From Methylorubrum sp. B1-46 (GTDB lineage: Bacteria; Pseudomonadota; Alphaproteobacteria; Rhizobiales; Beijerinckiaceae), in the NCBI RefSeq assembly GCF_021117295.1, contig NZ_CP088247.1:4913001-4977000 (forward strand): a stretch of DNA of 64,000 bases, in the 5' to 3' direction. Positions 25,374 to 35,365 of this stretch are shown here, one piece after another. The notes under the pieces are model-generated. The model ran no database searches. It was not told where the DNA came from and worked only from the letters and a program-made list of their open reading frames with translations. The number at the start of each line of letters is the position of its first letter. Positions within the stretch are counted from its first letter, which is position 1. The translations under genes were made by a program, and so were the position numbers.

Positions 25374-28196
25374 ATGAACGCGCTGAACGCCCTCTTCTCC
25401 GAGCACGAGCAGGCGGTCTGGCTCGACTTCGTGGCCCGCGGCTTCATCGCCAAGGGCGAACTCAAGGCGCTGGTCGAGAAGGACGACCTGCGCGGTGTCA
25501 CCTCCAATCCGGCGATCTTCGAGAAGGCGATCGGCCATTCGGCCGAGTACGACGACAGCCTCAAGGCCGCCCTCGATCACGGCGACGCCCGCGTCATCGA
25601 CCTCTACGAGGGGCTGGCCATCGCCGACATCCAGGCGGCGGCCGACGTGCTGCGGTCCGTCTACGAGTCGAGCGACGGCGCCGACGGCTATGTCAGCCTC
25701 GAAGTCTCACCCTACCTCGCCCTCGACACCGAGGAGACCCTGAGGGAAGCGCGCCGCCTGCATCAGGCGGTCGGGCGCGACAACCTGATGGTGAAAGTGC
25801 CGGCCACCCCTGCCGGCCTGCCGGCGATCCGCCAGCTCACGAGGGAGGGCATCTCGGTCAACATCACCCTGCTGTTCTCGCAAGATGTCTACGAGGAGGT
25901 CGCCCACGCCTTCATCGACGGCCTGACCGAGTTCGGAGAGAGGGGCGGCGACGTCTCTCGGGTCGCGAGCGTGGCGAGTTTCTTCATCAGCCGCATCGAC
26001 ACCCTCGTCGACAAGCGGCTCGACGAAATCGGCGGCTACGAGGATCTGAAGGGCAAGGTGGCGATCGCCAACGCCAAGCTCGCCTACCAGCGCTACAAGC
26101 GCATCTTCTCCGGGCCGAAATGGGCGGCGCTGGAGGCCAAGGGCGCCAAGGCGCAGCGCCTGCTCTGGGCCTCCACGGGGACCAAGAACAAGGCCTATTC
26201 CGACGTGCTCTACGTCGAGGAGCTGATCGGCAAGAACACAGTCAACACCATGCCGCCAGCCACCATGGACGCGTTCCGTGACCATGGACGGGTGCGGGCG
26301 ACGCTGGAGGAGAATATCGGCGAGGCCGAGACCGTGATGGCGCGGCTCGCTGAGGCCGGCATCGACATCGAGGCGGTGGCCCGCCAACTCGTCGATGAGG
26401 GCGTGCAGCTCTTCGTCGATGCCGCCGACGCGCTGCTCGGCGCTGTCGCGGGCAAGCGCGCGGCCTTCCTCGACCACCGGCTCGATGCCCAGACCTTCAA
26501 GTTCGACGACGCGCTCCAGGCGGCGACCGACAAGGCGGTCGAGGCTTGGCGCGCCAGCGGCGCGATCCGCCGCCTCTGGGCCCACGACGCAAGCGTCTGG
26601 ACCGGCCGCGACGAGGACAAGTGGCTCGGCTGGCTGCGCATCGTCGAGGACGAACTGGAGCGGGTCGAACTCTACGAGGGCTTCGCCGAGGAGGTCCGGG
26701 CGGAGGGTTTCACCGATGCGGTGGTGCTCGGCATGGGCGGCTCCAGCCTCGGGCCGGAGGTGATCGCCGCGACTTACGGCCATCGCGAGGGCTATCCGCG
26801 GCTGCGCATCCTCGACTCGACCGATCCGGACGAGGTGCGGGCCGTCGAGGCGGCGGTGAACCTCGAAAAGACGCTGTTCATCGTCGCCTCGAAGTCCGGC
26901 TCGACCCTCGAGCCCAACGTGTTCCGCGATTACTTCCTCGGTCGGATGAAGGAGGTCGTCGGATCTGAGAAGGCCGGCCGCCACTTCGTCGCCGTGACCG
27001 ATCCGGGTTCCGCGATGGAGAAGGCCGCGAAGGAGGACGGCTTCCGAAAAATCTTCCTCGGCGTGCCGCAGATCGGCGGGCGCTACTCGGTGCTGTCGGC
27101 CTTCGGTCTCGTCCCCGCGGCGGCGGCCGGCGTCGAAATCCAGGACTTCCTCGACAGCGCCCGGATGATGGTCCGCTCCTGCGGGCCGGCGGTGCCGCCC
27201 GCGGCCAATCCCGGCGTGCGCCTCGGGGCGGCCATGGGTGTGGCCGCCAAGGAGTTCGGTCGCGACAAGATCACGATCATCGCCTCCCCCGGCATCGACA
27301 CCTTCGGCACCTGGGCCGAGCAACTCATCGCCGAATCGACCGGCAAGGAGGGCGTCGGCATCATCCCGATCGAGGGCGAGCCGGTGGGCGTGCCGGCGGT
27401 CTACGGCGAAGACCGCCTGTTCGTGTATCTGCGCTTGGCGGCCCAGGCCGATGCTCGCCAGGACGAGGCGGTGAAGATCCTGGAGAGCGAGGCGCAGCCG
27501 GTGGTGCGCATCGATCTCGACAAGGTGGAGCAACTTCCGCAGGAATTCTTCCGCTTCGAGATCGCCACGGCGGTGGCGGGCGCGGTGCTCGGCATCAACC
27601 CGTTCAACCAGCCCGACGTCGAGGCGAGCAAGATCGCGACGAAGAAGCTCTTTTCCGCAGCCGAGGAGACCGGTTCGCTGCCGGCCGAGACGCCGATCTT
27701 CGAGGACGGGACGGTCGCGCTCTACGCCGACCCGGCCAATGCCGAGGCCCTGCGCTCCGGGGACGGCTTCGAGGCGATCGTGGCCGCGCATTTGGCGCGG
27801 GTGAAGCCGTGCGACTACGTCGCCCTGCTCGCCTATGTGGAGCGCAACGAGGCACATCACGCGACCCTGCATGAGGCGCGCCTCGCCCTACGCGACGCGC
27901 GCCGGGTCGCGACCTGCCTGGAGTTCGGTCCGCGCTTCCTCCACTCGACCGGGCAGGCCTACAAGGGCGGTCCTGCCTCCGGCGTGTTCCTGCAGATCAC
28001 CGCCGACCCCTCGGCCGACCTGCCGATCCCCGGACGCAAGCTCGGTTTCAAGACCGTGATCGCGGCCCAGGCGCGGGGTGATTTCGCTGTCCTGTCCGAG
28101 CGCAAGCGCCGAGCGCTGCGAGTTCATCTCAAGGGCGGTGATGTCTCCGGCGGCGTGAAGCGCGTCGCGGCGGCGATCAAGGCGGCGGTGGGGTAG
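25374..28196 (+). CDS. Bifunctional transaldolase / glucose-6-phosphate isomerase
   Basis: A 940-residue fusion. Residues 1 to about 370 are transaldolase: LRGVTSNPAIFEKAIG, the Schiff-base Lys in NLMVKVPATPAG and ISVNITLLFS. Residues about 380 to 940 are phosphoglucose isomerase: AVVLGMGGSSLGPEV (about 450), IVASKSGSTLEPNVF (about 504), VPQIGGRYSVLSAFG and FEIATAVAGAVLGINPFNQP. No frameshift or internal stop separates them. Such fusions are known in several bacterial groups. The enzyme joins the non-oxidative pentose phosphate pathway, with transketolase encoded next door, to fructose-6-phosphate/glucose-6-phosphate exchange. Confidence 0.93.
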   Translation: MNALNALFSEHEQAVWLDFVARGFIAKGELKALVEKDDLRGVTSNPAIFEKAIGHSAEYDDSLKAALDHGDARVIDLYEGLAIADIQAAADVLRSVYESSDGADGYVSLEVSPYLALDTEETLREARRLHQAVGRDNLMVKVPATPAGLPAIRQLTREGISVNITLLFSQDVYEEVAHAFIDGLTEFGERGGDVSRVASVASFFISRIDTLVDKRLDEIGGYEDLKGKVAIANAKLAYQRYKRIFSGPKWAALEAKGAKAQRLLWASTGTKNKAYSDVLYVEELIGKNTVNTMPPATMDAFRDHGRVRATLEENIGEAETVMARLAEAGIDIEAVARQLVDEGVQLFVDAADALLGAVAGKRAAFLDHRLDAQTFKFDDALQAATDKAVEAWRASGAIRRLWAHDASVWTGRDEDKWLGWLRIVEDELERVELYEGFAEEVRAEGFTDAVVLGMGGSSLGPEVIAATYGHREGYPRLRILDSTDPDEVRAVEAAVNLEKTLFIVASKSGSTLEPNVFRDYFLGRMKEVVGSEKAGRHFVAVTDPGSAMEKAAKEDGFRKIFLGVPQIGGRYSVLSAFGLVPAAAAGVEIQDFLDSARMMVRSCGPAVPPAANPGVRLGAAMGVAAKEFGRDKITIIASPGIDTFGTWAEQLIAESTGKEGVGIIPIEGEPVGVPAVYGEDRLFVYLRLAAQADARQDEAVKILESEAQPVVRIDLDKVEQLPQEFFRFEIATAVAGAVLGINPFNQPDVEASKIATKKLFSAAEETGSLPAETPIFEDGTVALYADPANAEALRSGDGFEAIVAAHLARVKPCDYVALLAYVERNEAHHATLHEARLALRDARRVATCLEFGPRFLHSTGQAYKGGPASGVFLQITADPSADLPIPGRKLGFKTVIAAQARGDFAVLSERKRRALRVHLKGGDVSGGVKRVAAAIKAAVG

Positions 28197-28220
28197 GACG
28201 GCGGTCGCCGAATCGATTTC

Positions 28221-28248
28221 CCCCTCTCCCCGCAAGCGGGGCGAGGGG
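28221..28248. terminator. GC-rich hairpin between convergent genes
   Basis: CCCCTCTCCCCGC and GCGGGGCGAGGGG pair with one T-C mismatch around a tight loop. It sits between the stop of the fusion gene and the stop of the convergent DedA gene and resembles the REP-like unit at 25154. A terminator role is inferred from position, since no T-run follows. Confidence 0.5.
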
Positions 28249-28285
28249 CTCTCACGGCTGAGGTCGTGGGTGCGCTTGGAAAAAA

Positions 28286-28930
28286 TCAATCCGCCAGCGG
28301 GCCGGGGATCGCCGCTTCCGCCTTGACCAGCAGCCGCTCCTCGTGCCGCTTCATGAACAGCCACAGGGCCACCCCTCCGAAGACGACGAAGGCCAGCAGC
28401 GCGAGGCCGACCGGGCCGACGATGTGCTCAATCGAGCGGCCGCAGGCATAGGCGCCGAAGCCCATGATGCCGGCCCAGGCGAGGCCGCCGAGTCCGTTGA
28501 ACAGCATGAAGCGGCGGGCATCGAGGCGGTTCACCCCGGCCAGCACCGCCGCGTAGGCGCGCAGCATCGCCGTGAAACGGCCGAAGAACACGATCTTCCC
28601 GCCATGCTCGCGGAACAGGTACTGCCCGAGTTTGAGCCGTCCGTGGTCGAGGGCGATGAGATGGCCGTAGCGCAACAGCAGCGGCATGCCCCAGCGGCGC
28701 CCGACCCAGTAGCCGACATTGTCGCCGAGGATCGCCGCCGCGGCCGCGGCTGCGACGATAAGGACGACGTTCAGGCTCCCGGTGCTGCCGGCATAGACGG
28801 CCGACGAGATCAGGATGGTCTCGCCCGGCATCGGCACGCCCGCGCTCTCCAGCGCGACGACGACGAAGACGGCGAGATAGCCGTAATGGGCGATCAGATC
28901 GGCGATCGGCAGTCCCTGGAGGAAGGACAT
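28286..28930 (-). CDS. DedA family membrane protein
   Basis: A 214-residue inner-membrane protein of the DedA/VTT (SNARE-associated) family with about five hydrophobic segments. The family glycine/Glu loop ESAGVPMPGETILIS and the Arg-containing FFGRFTAMLRAYAAVLAGV motif are both present. Members act in lipid carrier or phospholipid translocation and membrane homeostasis. The ATG at 28930 was chosen because it places the first helix correctly; the longer frame adds only Arg-rich sequence. Confidence 0.85.
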   Translation of the reverse strand: MSFLQGLPIADLIAHYGYLAVFVVVALESAGVPMPGETILISSAVYAGSTGSLNVVLIVAAAAAAAILGDNVGYWVGRRWGMPLLLRYGHLIALDHGRLKLGQYLFREHGGKIVFFGRFTAMLRAYAAVLAGVNRLDARRFMLFNGLGGLAWAGIMGFGAYACGRSIEHIVGPVGLALLAFVVFGGVALWLFMKRHEERLLVKAEAAIPGPLAD

Positions 28931-29012
28931 GGGATGAAACGGCTCCGCGGAACGTGTTGCGGCGCAGTCTGTCCATGAACGTGGCCGCAACAGGGCGGCC
29001 CTGCCCTGCCCA

Positions 29013-29330
29013 TTAGCGGGTCTGCTCTGCCTCGGCAGAGGTTTCCGTGCCGGGTTCGATCCAGGCCGGAGCGGGGCCGGTGCCTGCGGCGGTGGCCGGG
29101 ATCGGCCTGAGGGCGGCAGAGTCGTCCTCCGGCAGCGGCAGAAGCTGCGCGAGACCCTCCGACACCCCGAACAGGATGGGGTTTCTGGCGGAGCCGGATG
29201 CGGGCGGGATGAGGCGCGTGCTGTCGATCATGACGCGGGTTGGGTTCGGACCGCCGGCGGCGGACGTTGCGACAAGCCTTTCGACGCCCCCTGGTTGCAT
29301 GGAGGCGTCGATCGACGTGACGTGTGGCAC
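29013..29330 (-). CDS. Possible small hypothetical protein
   Basis: Between DedA and the chemoreceptor a minus-strand frame reads VPHVTSIDASMQPGGVERLV and continues with ordinary-looking, Pro/Ser-rich sequence to NAEQTR-like residues at the end (about 105 residues from the GTG at 29330, or 95 from the ATG at 29300). A GAGG precedes the GTG. No family is recognised. Otherwise the 28931-29367 gap shows nothing, so the call rests only on frame length and plausible composition. Confidence 0.25.
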   Translation of the reverse strand: MPHVTSIDASMQPGGVERLVATSAAGGPNPTRVMIDSTRLIPPASGSARNPILFGVSEGLAQLLPLPEDDSAALRPIPATAAGTGPAPAWIEPGTETSAEAEQTR

Positions 29331-29367
29331 GCCAGCCTCGCGACCAGCGATCCCGTCCTCCACGTCT

Positions 29368-30828
29368 TCAGTTCGCCTTGAGGAACTTCTCGACGCTCGC
29401 GCCCAGGCCGGCGGAATGCGTGGAGAGGTCTTCGGCGATGGAGCGAACTGCGGCGACATGGCTCCCGGTGGCATCCGCCGCCGAGGAGACGCCGACGATG
29501 TTGCCGGACATCTCGTGCGTCGAGGCCGCCTGCTCCTCGACCGCACTCGCCATGGCGAGCGTCAGCCCCGAGAGATCCGTCACCGCCGCGGTGATCGTGC
29601 CGATAGCCTCGACCGCCTCGCTGGTCGCGCTCTGGATCGCGGCGATCTGCCCGGAGATCTCGCCGGTCGCCCGGGCTGTCTGCTCGGCCAGCGCCTTCAC
29701 CTCGGCGGCCACCACGGCGAAGCCGCGGCCGGCGGCGCCGGCGCGGGCCGCCTCGATGGTGGCGTTGAGCGCGAGCAGGTTGGTCTGATCGGCGATCGAG
29801 CGGATCATTCCGACCACCGCATCGACCTTGCGCGCGTTTTCGGCGAGCTGGCGCACCGTGCCATCTGTCGTCTCAGCCTGCGCCGCGATCCGCTGGGCGC
29901 GCTCGGAGACGCTGCCGACCTGCCCCGAGATCTCCTGAATCGAGGCCGTCATCTGGGCCGAACCAGAGGCGACGGAGGCGGCGCGCTGCCGGGCATCCTC
30001 GGCCGAGCGCGACAATTCCTCGGCCGAGTGCCCCATCCGCTCCACCGCCGACCGGACCGCCTCGACGACCTGTGAGACATCGGCCGACATCTGGACCTGG
30101 GCCGTGATCACCGACCACGTCACCATCGGACCGACATACTCGCCCTCCGGCCCGTGGATCGCCGAGACGCGCAGATCGAGGGTTTCGGGGCCGACCTTGA
30201 TCTTGGCCCGGTGGGGCAGACGGCTGCTGTCGGCCAGCATCGCCCGCTGATGGTGCGGGTTCTTATGGAATACGTCGAAGGAGCGCCCCAGCATCTCCGA
30301 AACCTTGATCGGCAGGTGCTCCTCGATCGTGGAGAGCGTCGTCACCGAGGTCCGGTTCAGATAGTTGATCTTGAACTCGTCCTTCGGGTCCGCGGTCATG
30401 ACGGCGACGGGCATGCCATCGATCATCGTCAGAAGCCGGCTGGTCTCGTTCTTCTTGGCGGTGATGTCGGTCGCGAACTTCACCACGCGCTCCGGCGTTC
30501 CGCTGGCCCCGATTACGGGGTTGTAGGTCGCCTCAAGCCAGATCTTGCGGCCAGATTTGCCGAGGCGGAGGAACTCGCCCGACGCGTATCGCCCGGCGCG
30601 GAGCGTCTCCCAGAAAGCGCGGTAATCGGCGCCCTCGGCATAGGCGGCTTCGACGAAAAGGCGGTGATGCTTGCCCTTGATCTCCTCGAGCCCGTAGCCG
30701 ACGGCGGCAAGGAAGTTCTGGTTGGCATCCAGAATGGTGCCATCCATGGCGAACTCAATGATGGCGAGCGACCGATCCAGTGCATCGAGTCTCGCCTGCG
30801 CCTCACTATATTTTGATTTGCTAAACAT
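29368..30828 (-). CDS. Soluble methyl-accepting chemotaxis protein with PAS domains
   Basis: A 486-residue chemoreceptor without membrane segments. A PAS domain occupies about residues 20-125 ([20 protein letters not shown], then [20 protein letters not shown] and the PAC strand VVKFATDIT). A second PAS-like sensor follows (about 135-245; [20 protein letters not shown]). The signalling domain (about 260-486) has the family hairpin core [18 protein letters not shown] type suggests redox or energy sensing with haem or FAD; no cofactor residue is certain. An AT-rich upstream region presumably holds the promoter. Confidence 0.9.
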   Translation of the reverse strand: MFSKSKYSEAQARLDALDRSLAIIEFAMDGTILDANQNFLAAVGYGLEEIKGKHHRLFVEAAYAEGADYRAFWETLRAGRYASGEFLRLGKSGRKIWLEATYNPVIGASGTPERVVKFATDITAKKNETSRLLTMIDGMPVAVMTADPKDEFKINYLNRTSVTTLSTIEEHLPIKVSEMLGRSFDVFHKNPHHQRAMLADSSRLPHRAKIKVGPETLDLRVSAIHGPEGEYVGPMVTWSVITAQVQMSADVSQVVEAVRSAVERMGHSAEELSRSAEDARQRAASVASGSAQMTASIQEISGQVGSVSERAQRIAAQAETTDGTVRQLAENARKVDAVVGMIRSIADQTNLLALNATIEAARAGAAGRGFAVVAAEVKALAEQTARATGEISGQIAAIQSATSEAVEAIGTITAAVTDLSGLTLAMASAVEEQAASTHEMSGNIVGVSSAADATGSHVAAVRSIAEDLSTHSAGLGASVEKFLKAN

Positions 30829-31178
30829 GAAGAGCCCCCGTGACGCCCTTACTCCGCATTATCTGGGATATGCAGAATAGTATTTGTCACCGCATGGCGC
30901 CGAATCGCAGGCTGGATTGCCAATTATTTGATTTCGCGCCCGCAATAAATGTTCATTTTGCAGGTAAATTTATTGTTAATAAGAAGCTTATGTATGAAAA
31001 CAATTCTGCGTCGTTGCGCTGTTGCCAGTTCGATTTCCGGTGAGGAATACAGATTTTGCCATAACATATGCTATTTTTGGTCCGGCGCTGCGCTGTCGTT
31101 TCTTGGTCGCAGATTGCTCGAAGCCGATGGCGAGCCACCGCCCTTTCATGCGTGGGCGGTGGACGCCGTTGGGCCGGC
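30829..31178. other. AT-rich intergenic region upstream of the chemoreceptor
   Basis: No gene is supported here. About 30900-31080 is clearly richer in A/T than the surroundings, with runs such as TAAATTTATTGTTAATAAG. It should contain the minus-strand promoter of the PAS chemoreceptor. The short frames it carries lack ribosome sites and family resemblance. Confidence 0.5.
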
Positions 31179-32051
31179 TCAGAGACCGCGGCCAAGATCC
31201 ATCAACGGCACCGGTGCGGCGTGGGGCCGGCTGCCGAGCATCGCGTCGATCAGCGCCAGGACCTCCGTCCGCCCGACATTGGCCGCCGGCTCGAACGGGG
31301 TCCAGGTCTGGGTGAAGTCGAGACGCTCGAACACGTCGCGGTAGCGGCGCAGCTCGCTCACGGTCAGCGGCACGCCGCGCACGAAGGCCTTGTGCGCCGA
31401 GATCGTCAGCGCCCTGCGAAAGTCATTCGGGTCGAGTTCGAACTTGAGGGCATCGCCGCAGAAACAGATTTTTCTGCCCCGGTCGAACAGCACGGCATGG
31501 CCGTCGAAATGGCCGGCGGTGCGATGCAGTTCGAGGCCGGGCAGCGGCTCGAGGAAGTCGTCGTAGGGCCAGGACACTTGGAGCGCCGCGCTCCAGGTAA
31601 AGTCCGCCGCCGGCAGGCAGAGCTCCGGGTCGAAGCGATCTTGGAGCTGCACCAGCGCGCCGTAAGAGTGCGGGTGGGAGGCCGAGAGCACCTGCATGCC
31701 GCCGAGCCGCTCGATCTGGTCGAGGGCCGCCTCGCTGAAGACGGGGCAGCCCTCGAAGCCCATATTCCCGTTCTCGGTCCGGATCAGGTAGGCGCTCGGG
31801 CCGATGCCGGAGACCGGCTCGTTCCAGAAGCGCCAGACGCCGGGCTCCAGCTCCTCCCAGTGGCAGGGAAAGGCTTCCTGCGCCTCGCGCGCGGTGCGGA
31901 AGCGCCAGCCGTCTTGCGGCACGACGTGGCGGGCGTCGAGGCACATCGGGCAATGCGGCGGCGGCGCGAAATGGCGCTGCCAGAAACCGCAATTGTCGCA
32001 AGCGTAGGCGGGCAGCTTCAGGGCGCCCGCGAAGGGCAGATAACCGGGCAC
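31179..32051 (-). CDS. MBL-fold metallohydrolase-like protein with N-terminal zinc ribbon
   Basis: A 290-residue protein. Residues about 17-37 form a rubredoxin/zinc-ribbon-like CDNCGF...CPMC pair of CXXC knuckles. The remainder resembles a metallo-beta-lactamase fold: LIRTENGNMGFEG, the metal loop as SASHPHSYGALVQLQ, the third-strand His in TAGHFDGHAVLF and an Asp in CFCGDALKF. The usual HxHxDH is reduced to HPHSYG, so metal binding is altered. The GTG at 32051 is chosen because a later ATG would remove the ribbon. It lies downstream of the RND permease gene on the same strand. Confidence 0.7.
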   Translation of the reverse strand: MPGYLPFAGALKLPAYACDNCGFWQRHFAPPPHCPMCLDARHVVPQDGWRFRTAREAQEAFPCHWEELEPGVWRFWNEPVSGIGPSAYLIRTENGNMGFEGCPVFSEAALDQIERLGGMQVLSASHPHSYGALVQLQDRFDPELCLPAADFTWSAALQVSWPYDDFLEPLPGLELHRTAGHFDGHAVLFDRGRKICFCGDALKFELDPNDFRRALTISAHKAFVRGVPLTVSELRRYRDVFERLDFTQTWTPFEPAANVGRTEVLALIDAMLGSRPHAAPVPLMDLGRGL

Positions 32052-32155
32052 GGGCAAACCTGCTTTGGAAAAAGAGAACGGCCGGAAGCTAGTGCTCCCG
32101 GCCGCATTCTCATCCCCTGTCACGCGTCCTGCCGCGCCACCCTCAGCGAGTTGCC

Positions 32156-35100
32156 TCAACCGTGGGCCGGGGCTCCGTGCGGTTCGCCGCGCGAATCCTT
32201 CCCGTGCGGATCCTTGCCGCGCTTGCGGCCGATCCAGATCACCGCCTTGCGGATCACCACGTAGAAGACCGGCGTCAAGAACAGACCGAAGAAGGTCGCG
32301 CCGATCATCCCGAAGAACACCGCCGTGCCGAGCGCTTGGCGCATTTCGGCGCCGGGGCCCGTGGCGATGACGAGCGGCAGCACGCCGAGGATGAAGGCGA
32401 AGGCCGTCATCAGGATCGGGCGCAGGCGCAGGCGGCAGGCCTGGACGGCGGCGTCCACCGGCCCCTTGTGCTCGCTCTTCTCGATGTCGTGGGCGAATTC
32501 CACGATCAGGATCGCGTTCTTGGCGGCCAGACCGATGAGCACGATCAGGCCGATCTGGGTCAGGATGTTGTTGTCCTGCCCTCTCAACTGCACCCCGAAC
32601 AAGGCGGCGAGCACGCCTGTCGGCACCACCAGCAGGATTGCCAGCGGCAGGGCCCAGGATTCGTACTGCGCGGCGAGCACGAGGAAGACGAGGAGCACGC
32701 CCAGCGCGAAGACGTAGATGGCCGTGCCGCCCGCCGCCTTCTGCTGGTAGGCGATCTCGGTCCAATCGTAGGAATAGCCCTCGGGCAGGGCCCGCTTGGC
32801 GATCTCCTCCATGGCGTCGAGCGCCTGGCCGGTCGAGACGCCCGGCTGCGCCACGCCCTGCAGCGGCACCGAGTAGTACAGGTTGAACCGCTGCACGATC
32901 TGCGGGCCGGCGATGTCGCGGATCGAGGCCAGTGTCCCCATCGGCACCAGGGCGCCGGTGGAGGAGCGGACCTTGAGCTGCTCGATGTCGCGCCGCGACA
33001 TGCGGTAGACCGCGTCCCCCTGCACGCGCACCTGATAGATACGGCCCAGCGTGTTGAAGTCGTTGACGTAGGCACCGCCGAGCGCCGTCTGCACCGTCGA
33101 GAAGACGTTGGCGAGCGGCACGTTGAGCATGCGCGCGATGGTGCGGTCGATGTCGAGGTAGAGCTGCGGCGTGTCGTTGCCGAAGGTCGTGAAGACCCGC
33201 GTCACGTCCTTGCTCTGGTTGGCTTGGCCGATCACCTCGCCGGCCGCCGCGAGCAGCGGGCCGATCTCGGAGGATTGGCGGCTTTCGATCTGCATCTTGA
33301 AGCCGCCGCCCTGGCCGAGGCCGCGCACCGGCGGCGGCGGGATGACGATGATCCGTGCCTCTTGGATGCCCGCGGTCGCCTTGAGCACGTCGCCGGTGAT
33401 GACGGCCGCGCTCCGGCCCTGCGCGGCCCGTTCCTTGGCGCCCTTGAGGGTGAGGAACATCACCGCCGCGTTGGTGGTGTTGGTGAAGGTCGCGCCGTCG
33501 AAGCCCGCGATGATGACGGTGTTGGTGATGCCGTCGACGCCGCGGGCGATCTTGGCGGCCCGGTTCACCGCCTCGGTGGTGCGGTCGAGCGAGGAGCCCG
33601 CGGGCAGCTGCACGACGCCGATCAGGTAGCCCTGATCCTGATCCGGGATGAAGCCCGTGGGCGTCGTGTGGGCAAGATGCAGCGTGCCCGCGATCACGCC
33701 GGCATAGAGGATCAGCATGGCGATCACGCCGATGACCGTCCCGGTCAGGAAGCGGACCGAATGGCCGTAGACGTTCGACAGCCAGTCGAAGCTGCGGTTG
33801 AACAGGTGCGCCAGCCAGTTGACGAAGCGCGCCAGGAAGAACTTCGGCGGCTTGTGCTCGTGGTGCGGCTTCAAGAGCAGTTTGCAGAGAGCCGGCGAGA
33901 GCGTCAGCGAGTTGAAGGCCGAGATGATAGTCGAGGCCGCGATGGTGAGCGCGAACTGCTTGTAGAACTGGCCCGAGATGCCGGGGATGAAGGCGGTCGG
34001 GATGAACACCGCCGCGAGCACGAGGGCGATGGCGATGACGGCGCCGCCCACCTCGTCCATGGTCTTGTGGGCCGCCTCGCCGGCCGAGAGCCCCTCGGCC
34101 ATGTTGCGCTCGACGTTCTCCACCACGACGATGGCGTCGTCGACGACGATGCCGATGGCGAGCACGAGACCGAACAGGGTCAGGTTGTTGAGCGAGAAGC
34201 CCAGCGCCGACATCACCGCGAAGGTGCCGACGAGCGAGACGGGAATCGCGATCACCGGGATCAGCGCCGTGCGCCAGCTCTGGAGGAAGACCAGAACCAC
34301 GATCACGACGAGGAGGACCGCCTCGAACAGGGTCTTGTAGACCTCGTGGATCGATTCCTCGATGAACTCTGTCGGATTGTAGGCGATGCGGTACTCGACG
34401 TCCGGCGGGAAGCGCTTCTTCAGCTCCTCCATCGTCTTCTTGACCGAGTCCGCGGCCTCGAGCGCGTTGGTGCCCGGCCGCTGGAAGGCGCCGATGCCGA
34501 CCGCGGGCGTGTCGTTGAGGAAGGAGTTCGTGGTGTAGTCCTTCTGGCCCATCTCGACGCGGGCGATGTCGCGCACGCGCACGAGGCGCCCGTCGCTCGC
34601 CTTGACGATGACGTCGGCGAACTCCTCCGGCGTCTGGAAGCGCCCCTGCGACTGCACCACGAGCTGGAAGGCGGCGCCGGGCGCGGCGGGCGGGCCGTTG
34701 AGCTGGCCGGCGGCGACCTGCACGTTCTGCTCCTGCAGCGCGCTCGTCACGTCGGTGGTGGTCAGGCCGTAGGCGGCCATCTTCTGCGGATCGATCCAGA
34801 TCCGCTCGGCATACTCGTTGCCGCCGAAGATCGAGATGTCGCCGACGCCGTCGAGGCGCAGCAACTCGTCGCGGATGTTGAGGTAGATGTAGTTGGCCAG
34901 GTAGTTCTGGTCGTAGGTCTTGTTGGGCGAGAGCAGGTGCACGACCAGCATCAGGTCGGGCGAGGCCTTGCGCACGATGACGCCGAGGTTGCGCACGTCC
35001 GGCGGCAGGCGCGGCTGCGCCACCGAGAGCCGGTTCTGCACCAAGACGTTGGCGATATCGAGGTTGGTGCCGACCTTGAAGGTCACGGTCAGCAGCATCG

Positions 35101-35365
35101 CGCCGTCGTTGGTCGACAGCGACGTCATGTAGAGCATGTTGTCGACGCCGTTGATCTCCTGCTCCAGCGGCGTCGCGATTGTGGCGGCCACGGTCTCGGC
35201 GTTGGCGCCGGGGAAGCTCGCGCGCACGGTCACGGTCGGCGGCACGATCTCGGGATATTGCGAGACCGGCAGCTTCTCGTAGGCGACGAAGCCGAGGATC
35301 AGGAAGATGATCGACGTGACCGAGGCGAAGATCGGCCGGTCGACGAAGAAATGGGCGAAACGCAT
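32156..35365 (-). CDS. RND efflux pump permease, HAE1 family
   Basis: A 1069-residue AcrB/MexB-type inner-membrane transporter with 12 helices and two large periplasmic loops. It starts MRFAHFFVDRPIFASVTSII. The proton-relay Asp pair in helix 4 is visible in GIVVDDAIVVVENVE, and the porter motif PTVTVRASFPGANAETV lies after helix 1. It should expel hydrophobic drugs or solvents together with the adaptor encoded 152 bases upstream and an outer-membrane channel that is not encoded here. Specificity is unknown. Confidence 0.93.
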   Translation of the reverse strand: MRFAHFFVDRPIFASVTSIIFLILGFVAYEKLPVSQYPEIVPPTVTVRASFPGANAETVAATIATPLEQEINGVDNMLYMTSLSTNDGAMLLTVTFKVGTNLDIANVLVQNRLSVAQPRLPPDVRNLGVIVRKASPDLMLVVHLLSPNKTYDQNYLANYIYLNIRDELLRLDGVGDISIFGGNEYAERIWIDPQKMAAYGLTTTDVTSALQEQNVQVAAGQLNGPPAAPGAAFQLVVQSQGRFQTPEEFADVIVKASDGRLVRVRDIARVEMGQKDYTTNSFLNDTPAVGIGAFQRPGTNALEAADSVKKTMEELKKRFPPDVEYRIAYNPTEFIEESIHEVYKTLFEAVLLVVIVVLVFLQSWRTALIPVIAIPVSLVGTFAVMSALGFSLNNLTLFGLVLAIGIVVDDAIVVVENVERNMAEGLSAGEAAHKTMDEVGGAVIAIALVLAAVFIPTAFIPGISGQFYKQFALTIAASTIISAFNSLTLSPALCKLLLKPHHEHKPPKFFLARFVNWLAHLFNRSFDWLSNVYGHSVRFLTGTVIGVIAMLILYAGVIAGTLHLAHTTPTGFIPDQDQGYLIGVVQLPAGSSLDRTTEAVNRAAKIARGVDGITNTVIIAGFDGATFTNTTNAAVMFLTLKGAKERAAQGRSAAVITGDVLKATAGIQEARIIVIPPPPVRGLGQGGGFKMQIESRQSSEIGPLLAAAGEVIGQANQSKDVTRVFTTFGNDTPQLYLDIDRTIARMLNVPLANVFSTVQTALGGAYVNDFNTLGRIYQVRVQGDAVYRMSRRDIEQLKVRSSTGALVPMGTLASIRDIAGPQIVQRFNLYYSVPLQGVAQPGVSTGQALDAMEEIAKRALPEGYSYDWTEIAYQQKAAGGTAIYVFALGVLLVFLVLAAQYESWALPLAILLVVPTGVLAALFGVQLRGQDNNILTQIGLIVLIGLAAKNAILIVEFAHDIEKSEHKGPVDAAVQACRLRLRPILMTAFAFILGVLPLVIATGPGAEMRQALGTAVFFGMIGATFFGLFLTPVFYVVIRKAVIWIGRKRGKDPHGKDSRGEPHGAPAHG

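Noticed and set aside
30840..31195. Small open frames in the AT-rich region
   Set aside because: They lack ribosome sites and any recognisable motif, and overlap each other on both strands.
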